A stretch of DNA of 64,000 nt, from the NCBI GenBank assembly GCA_963823495.1, contig CAWGLV010000001.1, positions 558,001-622,000 on the forward strand. The letters run 5' to 3'. This stretch comes from DATDAH01 sp963823495 (lineage in GTDB: Bacteria; Actinomycetota; Acidimicrobiia; Acidimicrobiales; DATDAH01). The position numbers and the translations under genes were made by a program. The notes beneath the pieces were generated by a model, which was given only the letters and a program-made list of their open reading frames with translations, had not been told where the DNA came from and made no database searches. Below, in pieces: positions 32,276 to 41,818 of the stretch. Within the stretch, counting starts at the first letter, position 1. Each line of letters starts with the position of its first letter.

Positions 32276-33619
32276 ATGAGACGCAAGCTCGTCCTGGGTG
32301 CGACAGTCACCCTGGCGGCGCTGGCCATCGCCGGACCCGCGTTCGGTCAGGACGCCGAACCGACCGCCATGGATGTCCAGATCATCCTCGACAACATCTG
32401 GATCCTCGTCGCCGCCGTTCTCGTCCTGTTCATGCAGGCCGGGTTCGCGTTGGTGGAGGCGGGCATGACCCGGGCCAAGAGCGTCGCCAACATCATGATG
32501 AAGAACATGATGGACCTCTCGGCCGGCGTCCTCGCCTTCGCCGCCGTGGGATTCGCCCTGGCCTTCGGTGAGGGGAACTCGTTCCTGGGTACCGAGGGCT
32601 GGTTCCTCAACACCAACCACTTCGGCGAGGGCTACTTCGGCAACCTGACCCTGCCGACGTTCTTCATCTTCCAGGTCGCCTTCGCGGCTACCGCCGCGAC
32701 CATCGTCTCCGGGGCCATGGCCGAGCGGACCAAGTTCAAGAGCTACTTCATCTACAGCTTCGTGATCACCGCACTCATCTACCCCGTCGTGGTCCACTGG
32801 CTGTGGGGAGGGGGCTGGCTCAACGACGTCGGGCCGGGCATGGTCGACTTCGCCGGCTCGACCATCGTGCACAGCGTCGGTGGCTGGGCCGCCCTGATGG
32901 GGGCCATCATCCTCGGTCCTCGCCTGGGCAAGTACGGCCCGGACGGCAAGCCGCGGGCGATCCCTGGTCATTCGATGCCGTTCGCCATCGTCGGTGTGTT
33001 CATCCTCCTGGTCGGCTGGTTCGGCTTCAACCCGGGCTCGGAACTGGCGGCGGACCTCGCCGTCGGGTCGATCGCGGTGACCACGCTGCTGTCCGGTGCG
33101 GTCGGGGCGGTCACCGCCATGCTGACCATCTGGATCACGGCGGGTAAGCCCGACGTGGGCATGGCCGGCAACGGTCTCCTGGCCGGACTGGTCGGCATCA
33201 CGGCCGGCTGCTACTCGGTCAGCAACTGGGGTGCGCTGGCCATCGGGGCCGTTGCCGGGATCCTCGTGGTCTTCAGCGTCCTCGCCTTCGATCGGGGCAA
33301 GGTCGACGACCCGGTCGGTGCCATCTCGGTCCACGGGGTGTGTGGGGCCTGGGGCACGTTGGCGGTGGGGCTCTTCGCCACCGACGGCGGGGTGTTCTAC
33401 GGCGACGGCTTCGGCCAGCTGGGGGCGCAGGCCGCTGGTGTGGCTGCCGTCTTCGTCTTCGTGACCGTCACCTCCGGGCTGCTGTTCCTCGCCATCAAGG
33501 CCACGGTCGGCCTGCGGGTACCCCCCGAGGAGGAGCTGGAGGGGCTCGACGTGGTCGAGCACGGATCGGCCGGCTACGGCATCGACACCCTGGCCGGCGT
33601 CGGCGCCGGTCAGGCTTAG
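32276..33619 (+). CDS. amt: Ammonium transporter
   Basis: The 447-residue Amt/MEP/Rh channel has a cleavable-type signal (RRKLVLGATVTLAALAIAGPAFG) and eleven helices. Family marks include LFMQAGFALVEAGMTRAKS and the pore histidines in YPVVVHWLWGGGWL and ISVHGVCGAWGTLA. It imports ammonium in the plasma membrane and is blocked by PII. The ATG at 32276 follows a near-perfect Shine-Dalgarno (ACAGGAGGTG), unlike many genes here that seem leaderless. The frame is open upstream, but that extension lacks membrane character. glnK follows 12 bases later. Confidence 0.96.
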   Translation: MRRKLVLGATVTLAALAIAGPAFGQDAEPTAMDVQIILDNIWILVAAVLVLFMQAGFALVEAGMTRAKSVANIMMKNMMDLSAGVLAFAAVGFALAFGEGNSFLGTEGWFLNTNHFGEGYFGNLTLPTFFIFQVAFAATAATIVSGAMAERTKFKSYFIYSFVITALIYPVVVHWLWGGGWLNDVGPGMVDFAGSTIVHSVGGWAALMGAIILGPRLGKYGPDGKPRAIPGHSMPFAIVGVFILLVGWFGFNPGSELAADLAVGSIAVTTLLSGAVGAVTAMLTIWITAGKPDVGMAGNGLLAGLVGITAGCYSVSNWGALAIGAVAGILVVFSVLAFDRGKVDDPVGAISVHGVCGAWGTLAVGLFATDGGVFYGDGFGQLGAQAAGVAAVFVFVTVTSGLLFLAIKATVGLRVPPEEELEGLDVVEHGSAGYGIDTLAGVGAGQA

Positions 33620-33631
33620 GAGGACAACGAC

Positions 33632-33970
33632 ATGCAACTCATCACCGCCATCGTCAAGCCCCACGTGCTCGACGAGGTCAAGGAGGCCGTCAAGGCCGCC
33701 GGCGTGACCGGTATGACCGTCAGCGAGGTCCGCGGCTTCGGCCGCCAGGGAGGTCACACCGAGACCTACCGCGGCGCCGAGTACCAGGTGGACTTCGTCC
33801 CGAAGGTGAAGATCGAGGCCGTCGTCGCCGACGGCGACCTCGACGGCGCCCTCGACGCCCTGGTGGGCGCCGCGAGGACCGGAGCCATCGGTGACGGAAA
33901 GGTGTGGGTGACCACGGTCGGCCGCACGGTTCGGATCCGGACCGGTGAGCTCGACGGCGACGCCCTCTAG
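33632..33970 (+). CDS. glnK: Nitrogen regulatory protein PII
   Basis: The 112-residue PII protein reads energy and 2-oxoglutarate levels and controls Amt and other targets. It starts MQLITAIVKPHVLDEV, has the T-loop GHTETYRGAEYQVDFVPK with modifiable Tyr51, and the C-loop TGAIGDGKVWV. The start follows TAGGAGG, 12 bases after amt, forming the standard amt-glnK operon. The usual third gene glnD (uridylyl/adenylyl-transferase) is not next; an aldehyde dehydrogenase follows beyond a large inverted repeat. Confidence 0.96.
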   Translation: MQLITAIVKPHVLDEVKEAVKAAGVTGMTVSEVRGFGRQGGHTETYRGAEYQVDFVPKVKIEAVVADGDLDGALDALVGAARTGAIGDGKVWVTTVGRTVRIRTGELDGDAL

Positions 33971-33994
33971 TCCGGGTGCCCGAGGCCCTCGTCT

Positions 33995-34033
33995 CCGGTC
34001 GACGCGTACGCTCCTCGCGTACACGTCGACCGG
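33995..34033. repeat. 16-bp inverted repeat between glnK and the aldehyde dehydrogenase
   Basis: The arms CCGGTCGACGCGTACG (33995-34010) and CGTACACGTCGACCGG (34018-34033) pair with one mismatch around a 7-base loop. The left arm overlaps a -10-like TACGCT (34006-34011). It could end the amt-glnK transcript or be an operator for the dehydrogenase gene, whose ATG is 16 bases downstream. Confidence 0.6.
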
Positions 34034-34048
34034 ACGGGGGTCCTGGAC

Positions 34049-35488
34049 ATGGGTGAGTACCGACAGTTCATCGGCGGCGAGTGGGTCGATGCCGCCGACG
34101 GCGGCAGCTGGGACCTGATCGACCCGTCCACCGAGGCCACGATCACCACGGTCCCGTTCGGGACCCGTGAGGACGCCACCACGGCCATCGACGTGGCCGC
34201 CGCCGCCTTCCCGGCCTGGTCCACGGCGACGGCCTACGAACGGGCCGCCGTGCTCCGGCGGGCCTCCGACCTGGTCCGCGAGCGCCTCGACGCCCTCGGC
34301 GAGGTCACCTCCCGGGAGAGCGGCAAGCCGCTCCTGCAGGGCCGCGGGGAGTGGGTCGCGGCCGCCGACCTGCTGGAGTGGTACGGCGAGGAGGCCAAGC
34401 GCAGCTACGGGCGCACCATCCCGAGCCGGGTGGCGGGCAAGCGCATGATGGTCCTGCACCAGCCGGTCGGCGTGGTCGGCACGATCACCGCGTGGAACTT
34501 CCCGGCCTACAACGTCGTGCGGTCCGTCGCCGCCGCCTTGGCCGCGGGCTGCACCGTGGTCAGCCGACCGTCGGAGTTCACCCCGATGACCTGCATGGAC
34601 CTCGCGGGGATCCTGGAGGAGGCGGGCCTGCCCGCCGGGGTGTTCAACGTCGTCAACGGTGACCCCGAGGGCATGGGCCAGGCGATGCTCGAGCACGAGG
34701 CCCTGCGCAAGCTCCACTTCACCGGCAGCGTCCGGGTGGGCAAGCTCCTCATGGACGGGGCGTCGACGACGGTGACGCGCCTGTCGCTCGAGTTGGGGGG
34801 CAACGCCCCGGTCATCGTGCTGCCCGACGCCGACCTGGCGGCGGTGGCGGCGGGGGCCGTGACGGCCAAGTACCGCAACGCCGGCCAGGTCTGTGTCTCC
34901 CCTCAGCGGTTCCTCATCGGCGGCGAGCGTCGCGACGAGTTCGTCGAGCGGGTCGTGCCGATGGTCGACAAGCTGCGCCTCGGCCCGGGCACCGACCCCG
35001 ACAGCGAGGTCGGGCCGATGATCAACGCCCGCCAGCGGGAGCGCCTCGAGGGTCTCGTCGCCGATGCGGCGGACCAGGGCGCCACGGTCGCGGTGGGTGG
35101 CGGGCGCCCGCGGGACCGGGACCAGGGCTACTTCTTCGAGCCCACAGTGGTCACCGACATCACGCCGGCGTCCCCGGTGTACCGCGAGGAGCTCTTCGGC
35201 CCGGTCATGCCGGTGGTCGACTTCGGTGACCTGGACGAGGCCATCGCCCTGGCCAACGACACGCCCTACGGCCTGGCCTCCTATGTGTGGACCAACGATC
35301 TGCGTTCGGCGATGCACGCGGCCGAGCGCCTCGAGTTCGGCATGGTCGGGGTCAACGAGTGGACGCCGCACGGCACCGAGGGCCCCTTCACCGGCTGGAA
35401 GCAGAGTGGGCTGGGCAGCGAGTCAGGGGCCGAGGGCTTCGAGGAGTACGTCGAGACCAAGTTGATCTCCCTCGGCGGCCTCGGTTGA
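34049..35488 (+). CDS. NAD(P)-dependent aldehyde dehydrogenase (succinate-semialdehyde dehydrogenase-like)
   Basis: The 479-residue enzyme has all ALDH marks: TAWNFPAYNVVRSVAAALAAGC split over the Rossmann fold, cofactor-loop FTGSVRVGK, catalytic Glu248 in LSLELGGNAP and Cys282 in NAGQVCVSPQR, and a C-terminal FGMVGVNEW. Overall it is closest to the GabD/SSADH group, where the end GPFTGWKQSGLGSESGAEG is typical. The exact aldehyde is not certain. The next gene, an ACT-domain protein, begins three bases after its stop, so they share a transcript. Confidence 0.9.
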   Translation: MGEYRQFIGGEWVDAADGGSWDLIDPSTEATITTVPFGTREDATTAIDVAAAAFPAWSTATAYERAAVLRRASDLVRERLDALGEVTSRESGKPLLQGRGEWVAAADLLEWYGEEAKRSYGRTIPSRVAGKRMMVLHQPVGVVGTITAWNFPAYNVVRSVAAALAAGCTVVSRPSEFTPMTCMDLAGILEEAGLPAGVFNVVNGDPEGMGQAMLEHEALRKLHFTGSVRVGKLLMDGASTTVTRLSLELGGNAPVIVLPDADLAAVAAGAVTAKYRNAGQVCVSPQRFLIGGERRDEFVERVVPMVDKLRLGPGTDPDSEVGPMINARQRERLEGLVADAADQGATVAVGGGRPRDRDQGYFFEPTVVTDITPASPVYREELFGPVMPVVDFGDLDEAIALANDTPYGLASYVWTNDLRSAMHAAERLEFGMVGVNEWTPHGTEGPFTGWKQSGLGSESGAEGFEEYVETKLISLGGLG

Positions 35489-35491
35489 CCC

Positions 35492-36121
35492 GTGGCTGAC
35501 GGCCCGCGCTCGCTGGTGGTCCGGGTCTGGCTGCCCGACCGCCCGGGTGCGCTGGGTGCGGTCGCCAGTCGCATCGGCGGGGTCGGCGGCGACCTCCACG
35601 AGATCGAGGTGGTGGACCGAGGCGCGGGCCGGGCCGTGGACGAGTTCCTCGTGACGGTCCCCGGGGCGGTCACCGACGACCTGCTGGCCCGGGAGATCGA
35701 GGCGGTCGACGGGGTGGACGTCGAGCAGCTGCGGGTCGTGGCCTTCATCGAGCGGGACCCCCGCATCGACGCCCTGGAGACCGCGGTGGCCCTGCTGGAG
35801 GCGATCGATCTCCCGGGCCGGATGGCCGTCGTGGTCGATCGGGTGCACCACGAGCTGTGGGCCCGCTGGGTGGCGGTCGTCGGCACCGACGGTGTCGAGG
35901 CGCTCGTCGGGGAGGCGCCGGAGGCGGGTTGGCTCACCGCGTTCGGGGCCGGGGTGGCCGCCCGAGGGCCAGGCGTCGTCACCGACGAGGAGGGGGAGGT
36001 GGCCTGGGCGGCGGTCGGGGCCGGGGGCCGGGTCCTTCTGGCCGGCCGGACCGGCGTACCGTTCCGTCCCCGCGAGCGGCGGGTGCTCGAGCTCCTGGGC
36101 CGCCTGGCCGCTCCCGACTGA
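35492..36121 (+). CDS. ACT-domain protein
   Basis: The 209-residue protein starts with an ACT domain (SLVVRVWLPDRPGALGAVASRIG, then GGDLHEIEVVDRG and the strand VDEFLVTV), residues about 7-95. The remaining half (ERDPRIDALETAVALLEAID and a beta-rich end) looks like a GAF-like fold but this is tentative. ACT domains bind amino acids and regulate enzymes or transcription; no catalytic part is attached. The GTG start lies three bases after the aldehyde dehydrogenase stop. Confidence 0.75.
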   Translation: MADGPRSLVVRVWLPDRPGALGAVASRIGGVGGDLHEIEVVDRGAGRAVDEFLVTVPGAVTDDLLAREIEAVDGVDVEQLRVVAFIERDPRIDALETAVALLEAIDLPGRMAVVVDRVHHELWARWVAVVGTDGVEALVGEAPEAGWLTAFGAGVAARGPGVVTDEEGEVAWAAVGAGGRVLLAGRTGVPFRPRERRVLELLGRLAAPD

Positions 36122-36177
36122 CCCTCGATTGTTACAGAACGTTTACGGAAATCCGCTTGCCAGAGACCAGGCCGCGC

Positions 36178-36183
36178 TAGCTT
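36178..36183 (+). promoter_or_regulatory. -10 box of the cyclase gene, probably leaderless
   Basis: TAGCTT ends eight bases before the ATG at 36192, with a TTGCCA at 36157-36162 as a possible -35 (15-base spacer). The preceding 40 bases are clearly less GC-rich than the surroundings (GTTACAGAACGTTTACGG), as expected for a promoter. Confidence 0.5.
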
Positions 36184-36191
36184 GGGCAAGC

Positions 36192-36749
36192 ATGATGACG
36201 GTGTCCGGTACCGATCTCCCGCCGCTGGACGCGGCCGATCCCTCACCGGTCCACCGCGCCTTCGGCTTCGCGGACATCTGCGGCTTCACCCCTTACCTCG
36301 AGCGGGAAGGCCCGCTGGCCGCGGTGCGGCTGGTGTCGACGTTCCGGCAATCGGCCCGGGAGATCGCCGCCCGGCGGGGGGTGCGCATCGCCAAGTGGTT
36401 GGGTGACGGGGTCATGTTCGTCTCGGTGGACGCCGGGCCGCTGTTGGCCACGACCGTCGAACTGACCTCTCGCATGCACACGACCGGCCTCGACCTGCGG
36501 TCGGGTGTGGCCACCGGCTCCTGCCTGCTGTTCGAGGCCGACGACTACATCGGCCACTCGGTCAACCTGGCGTCGCGCCTGTGTGACCTGGCCGGCCCCG
36601 GTGAGGTGCTGGCCGACGAGAACACCGCCACCCTCGCTCCCGACTGGGTCCAGGTCGGCCCGCCGCGGCGCAAGCGCCTTCCGGGCGTGGGTCGGGTCGA
36701 GGGCATCTGCGCCCTCCGCTTCGACTCTTCGGTGCCGCTCAGCGCCTGA
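36192..36749 (+). CDS. Single-domain class III adenylate/guanylate cyclase
   Basis: The 185-residue protein is just a cyclase homology domain. Metal ligands are Asp28 in FADICGF and Asp72 in KWLGDGVMF, Lys68 occupies the purine-selecting position typical of adenylate cyclases, and VNLASRLCDL has the transition-state Asn125 and Arg129. All catalytic residues are present, so it should make cAMP as a homodimer. It has no sensor or membrane domain. The ATG at 36192 sits right behind a -10 box. It is convergent with the arylsulfotransferase-like gene with no space between stops. Confidence 0.88.
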   Translation: MMTVSGTDLPPLDAADPSPVHRAFGFADICGFTPYLEREGPLAAVRLVSTFRQSAREIAARRGVRIAKWLGDGVMFVSVDAGPLLATTVELTSRMHTTGLDLRSGVATGSCLLFEADDYIGHSVNLASRLCDLAGPGEVLADENTATLAPDWVQVGPPRRKRLPGVGRVEGICALRFDSSVPLSA

Positions 36750-38381
36750 TCAGGCGGGGCGTCGCTCCCAGTCGGGCCCGGCGTAGAGGGTCGGCAGGCG
36801 CTCGGCCCGGTAGGAGACGTACGGCGGGCCCAGGGAGACGTCGAAGACGATGGTCCCCCCACGGGGCCCGTCGGGCACGACCTCGAGGATGCGGGCCTGC
36901 GGGGCGCCGTCGGTCCGGCCCGTGCCACCGTGGTCGATCAGCACGGTCCCGCCCGGCTGGAGGTCGGCATCGCCGAGGAAGTCGGCGTAGACCGGCGCTC
37001 CGCTGTCGTCCTCGACCCGGTGCTCCCACACCTGGCGGGCGGACCACTGCGCCGGATCCGCACCGGCCAGGTCGAGTCGGTAGCGCACGGCTCGGCTGAA
37101 CGGGAGATCGCCCGGGCGGCCGTTGCCGTTGTCGTAGAGCAGGAGCGATCCGCCGGGCGTGAGCTCAGGGGCGTGCTGGTGGTAGGCGTAGGTGCCGTCG
37201 GCCAGGGCCAAGGTCCCCTCCGGTCCCAGGGACCAGAGCAGCTCACCGGAGGGTCCCGCGGCGGCGGCCTCGTGGCGGAAGCCCAGGACCAGGTCGAGGT
37301 GCCGGGCGCTCACGATGACCGTGTTGTTCTCCGGATCGAGGATGACCCCGTTGGCGTGGGCCCAGTCCCGATGGGCCCCCGTCTCGGTGCACAGGGCGGC
37401 GCCGGGCACGTCCTCGGGGTCGACCACGTCGGCCAGCGACCACTCGTGGAGGACTTCGCCCGAGGGGGTGAACTCGACGATCACGTCCTCGGCGATGCCG
37501 AAGGGCTCGTGCTCGGCGCAGACGGCCTGTTGGGCGCCGGTGAGCTCCCGGTCCCGCAGGGCCAGGGTGAGCAGGTTGCCGTCCGGTGTCAGGTAGGCCT
37601 CGTGGTGGAACGAGCGGATGTCGGCGACGGTGTCGACCACCACGGTGTCCGGCTGCCCGGGATCCGGTTCCGCCCAGGTCCAGGCGCGCAGGGTGTTGCC
37701 GAGCAGGTCGATCTCGCGGATCCCGGCGGGCGGATACTGGACCAGGATCGTGCCGGCGGGGGTCATCCGGGCGTCGTTGGCCGCCGGGGGGTTCTGGTGG
37801 TACCAGACGACCTCGCCCTCGGGGTCGAGGGCCACCAGCAGGCCGAGCGGCTCCCGGGAGAGGGCCTCGAGGTCCCAGCGGCCGGTGTCGAACAGCGTGT
37901 AGCCCGGCGCCATGCGGTCCGGGTCGGCGGTGGCCACCTCGATGACGGGCAGGAAGTCCGGCAGCGCCCCGGTGGTGAAGGCCACCTCGCCGCGTCCGGT
38001 GGGCCGCCCGGCGCCGTCGAACAGGGTGACGCGGAGGTCATAGGTGGTGTCGGCCCGCATGCCGACCACCGGGAGTCGGTGGGTGCGCCGACTCCGGGCG
38101 GTGCGGGGGAGGGCGAGGTCGGCGTCGGGGGAGGTGACGTCGACCTCGACGCGGACGGGCCGGTCGGCCTCGACGTCGAGCACCGCGGCGAGGACGCTGT
38201 TCTCCGCGGGACGGAGGTCGAGGTCCACGAGGGACCCTTCGAGGAGCGTGGGCGGGCCGGCCGACGGGCCGGTGGGTGCGGTCTCGCCGTCCGCCCCACA
38301 GGCCACGGTCGCGGTCAGGGCCAGCACCGCGGCCAACGCTCCGGCCTCCCAGGGTCGCACGCCGTCACCGTAGGAGGCCAT
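36750..38381 (-). CDS. Arylsulfotransferase (ASST)-like lipoprotein
   Basis: The 543-residue protein has a lipoprotein signal with lipobox Cys28 (LTATVAC), an N-terminal beta domain and a propeller-like C-terminal region with repeated strand motifs (GEVVWYHQNPP, GNTLRAWTW, GEVLHEWSL, GELLWSLGPEG). His-rich loops (SFHHEAYLTPDGN, DWAHANGVILDPENN, YHQHAPELTPGG) match arylsulfate sulfotransferases, which move sulfate between phenols through a sulfo-histidine without PAPS. Many actinobacterial members have unknown substrates and some may not be sulfotransferases. It would act outside the membrane. Confidence 0.78.
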   Translation of the reverse strand: MASYGDGVRPWEAGALAAVLALTATVACGADGETAPTGPSAGPPTLLEGSLVDLDLRPAENSVLAAVLDVEADRPVRVEVDVTSPDADLALPRTARSRRTHRLPVVGMRADTTYDLRVTLFDGAGRPTGRGEVAFTTGALPDFLPVIEVATADPDRMAPGYTLFDTGRWDLEALSREPLGLLVALDPEGEVVWYHQNPPAANDARMTPAGTILVQYPPAGIREIDLLGNTLRAWTWAEPDPGQPDTVVVDTVADIRSFHHEAYLTPDGNLLTLALRDRELTGAQQAVCAEHEPFGIAEDVIVEFTPSGEVLHEWSLADVVDPEDVPGAALCTETGAHRDWAHANGVILDPENNTVIVSARHLDLVLGFRHEAAAAGPSGELLWSLGPEGTLALADGTYAYHQHAPELTPGGSLLLYDNGNGRPGDLPFSRAVRYRLDLAGADPAQWSARQVWEHRVEDDSGAPVYADFLGDADLQPGGTVLIDHGGTGRTDGAPQARILEVVPDGPRGGTIVFDVSLGPPYVSYRAERLPTLYAGPDWERRPA

Positions 38382-38389
38382 CGACCCGC

Positions 38390-38420
38390 GACCCGGGCGT
38401 CACCGGCCGGACGCCGGGTC
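38390..38420 (-). terminator. Imperfect hairpin between gpmA and the ASST-like gene
   Basis: GACCCGGGCGTC and GACGCCGGGTC pair with one bulged G around an eight-base loop. It is about 135 bases past the gpmA stop and just before the ASST-like start on the same strand. No T tract follows. The 171-bp gap holds nothing else clear. Confidence 0.35.
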
Positions 38421-38552
38421 GGTGCATCGGGTGTCGATGACGGCGCGGCCGACGAACCGGCGTCGGTCCGGAGCGGGTGGGCCCGGCGCCGGTGTGGCTC
38501 CGCCCCCCACCCCGCCGGCGTGCGGGCACCGCCGGGCCCGGCGAGAGAGCGC

Positions 38553-39317
38553 TCAGCCGGCCTGCTTGGCCACGGCCTCGGCGGCGGCTCGGGCGGCTTC
38601 GGCGCCGCCGAGGTAGCGGTCCTCGAGGGCCAGGTCGCCGACCGGCCGCAAGGAGGCGTCGAGCTCGTAGACCAGGGGGATGCCGGTGGGGATGTTGACC
38701 TCGGCGATGTCGGCGTCGGCGATGACGTCCAGGTGCTTGACCAGGGCCCGCAGCGAGTTGCCGTGGGCGGCCAGGAGGACGACCCGGCCCGCCCGGAGGT
38801 CGGGGACCACGGCGTCGTACCAGTAGGGCAGCATCCGCTCGACGACGTCCTTCAGGCACTCCGAGGCGGGGATCAGCTCGGGGGCCAGGTCCTCGTAGCG
38901 GGGGTCGAAGCGGGCATGGCGCTCGTCCTCCCAGGCCAGGGGCGGGGGCGGGGTGTCATAGGAGCGACGCCAGACCTTGACCTGGTCGGCTCCGTGCTCC
39001 TCGCCCACCTGCTTCTTGTCCTTGCCCTGCAGGTCGCCGTAGTGGCGCTCGTTGAGCCGCCAGTGGCGGCGGACCGGGATCCAGTCGCGGTCCATGGCGG
39101 CCAGCGCCAGCTGCGCGGTGTGGATGGCCCGGCGTTGCAGGGAGGTGTGCACCACGTCGGGCAGGACGTCGGCCTCGGCCAGCTGCTCGCCGCCCCGACG
39201 GGCCTCGGCGATGCCGAGCTCGGTGAGCTCCGCGTCGTACCACCCGGTGAAGAGGTTGGCCTCGTTCCAGGTGCTCTGGCCGTGGCGGAGGAGAATCAGT
39301 CGAGAAGTTGATAACAA
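38553..39317 (-). CDS. gpmA: 2,3-bisphosphoglycerate-dependent phosphoglycerate mutase
   Basis: GpmA interconverts 3- and 2-phosphoglycerate in glycolysis. The sequence has the phospho-histidine motif LILLRHGQSTWNEANLFTGW, then LNERHYGDLQGKDK and the second active-site His in AAHGNSLRALVKHL. No ATG or GTG start is available in frame; the likely start is TTG 39317, giving 254 residues, as usual for the family. That start lies within the HspR operator of the divergent dnaK promoter, so HspR could also affect gpmA. A much longer open frame continues antisense to dnaK but is not real coding. Confidence 0.93.
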   Translation of the reverse strand: MLSTSRLILLRHGQSTWNEANLFTGWYDAELTELGIAEARRGGEQLAEADVLPDVVHTSLQRRAIHTAQLALAAMDRDWIPVRRHWRLNERHYGDLQGKDKKQVGEEHGADQVKVWRRSYDTPPPPLAWEDERHARFDPRYEDLAPELIPASECLKDVVERMLPYWYDAVVPDLRAGRVVLLAAHGNSLRALVKHLDVIADADIAEVNIPTGIPLVYELDASLRPVGDLALEDRYLGGAEAARAAAEAVAKQAG

Positions 39318-39337
39318 GGGACTCAAGTTTCTATACT
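39307..39337 (+). promoter_or_regulatory. dnaK promoter with HspR (HAIR) operator
   Basis: GTTGATA-N7-ACTCAAG (39307-39327) matches the HAIR consensus CTTGAGT-N7-ACTCAAG, with a perfect right half. It covers the -35 TTGATA (39308-39313) and the 18-base spacer to a strong -10 TATACT (39332-39337). HspR bound here would exclude RNA polymerase; DnaK acts as its co-repressor in related bacteria. Confidence 0.8.
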
Positions 39338-39407
39338 CGGCAGTCGACAACTGGTCGCAAAGCCCGCAAACCCCGCAAATCCCACAAGAACCAGGAGCGT
39401 ACCCCCC

Positions 39408-41243
<1,836 letters not shown>

Positions 41244-41264
41244 GGACGACGAGCCGCAGTCGGC

Positions 41265-41816
41265 ATGAGCCCGGACGACACGTCTGAGCCGGGACGGGTG
41301 GTCGACACCCGTCCCGGCGCGGAGAGCGAGCCCCCCGAGCCGGTCGAGGAGACCCTCGAGGAGTTGGAGGAGGAGGTCGAGGCCGCGGCCGAGGTCGTCG
41401 AGTCCGACCTCTCGGCTCTCGCCGCCGAGCGCGACGACTACCTCGACCAGCTCCGCCGGCTCCAGGCCGACTTCGAGAACTACCGGAAGCGGGTGCTCAA
41501 GCAACAGGACGAGCTGGCCGAGCGGGCCACCGAGGGCCTCGTTGCCGACCTGCTGCCGGTGCTCGACGCCTGTGACGCCGCGGCCCAGCACGGCGAGGAG
41601 TCGGCCGACCCGATCGCCAAGGCGCTGGCGGAGGTGCTCGAGAAGCAGGGGCTGGTCCGCCTGGCCCCCGAGGGCGAGACCTTCGACCCGAACCACCACG
41701 AGGCCGTGGCCCATGAGCCCGGCAGCGGGGAGTCGGTGGTCATCGAGGTCCTCCGGTCCGGCTACGTCTGGAAGGGCCGCGTCCTGCGCCCCGCCATGGT
41801 GCGAGTGCGGGGGTAG
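41265..41816 (+). CDS. grpE: Nucleotide exchange factor GrpE
   Basis: GrpE releases ADP from DnaK. The 183-residue protein has an acidic N-terminus, a long coiled coil (VEETLEELEEEVEAAAEVVE ... LRRLQADFENYRKRV) and the C-terminal beta domain (FDPNHHEAVAHEP, VIEVLRSGYVWKGRVLRPAMV). Its ATG overlaps the position where an in-frame dnaK tail would stop (ATGA). It is followed two bases later by dnaJ. Confidence 0.96.
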   Translation: MSPDDTSEPGRVVDTRPGAESEPPEPVEETLEELEEEVEAAAEVVESDLSALAAERDDYLDQLRRLQADFENYRKRVLKQQDELAERATEGLVADLLPVLDACDAAAQHGEESADPIAKALAEVLEKQGLVRLAPEGETFDPNHHEAVAHEPGSGESVVIEVLRSGYVWKGRVLRPAMVRVRG

Positions 41817-41818
41817 CC

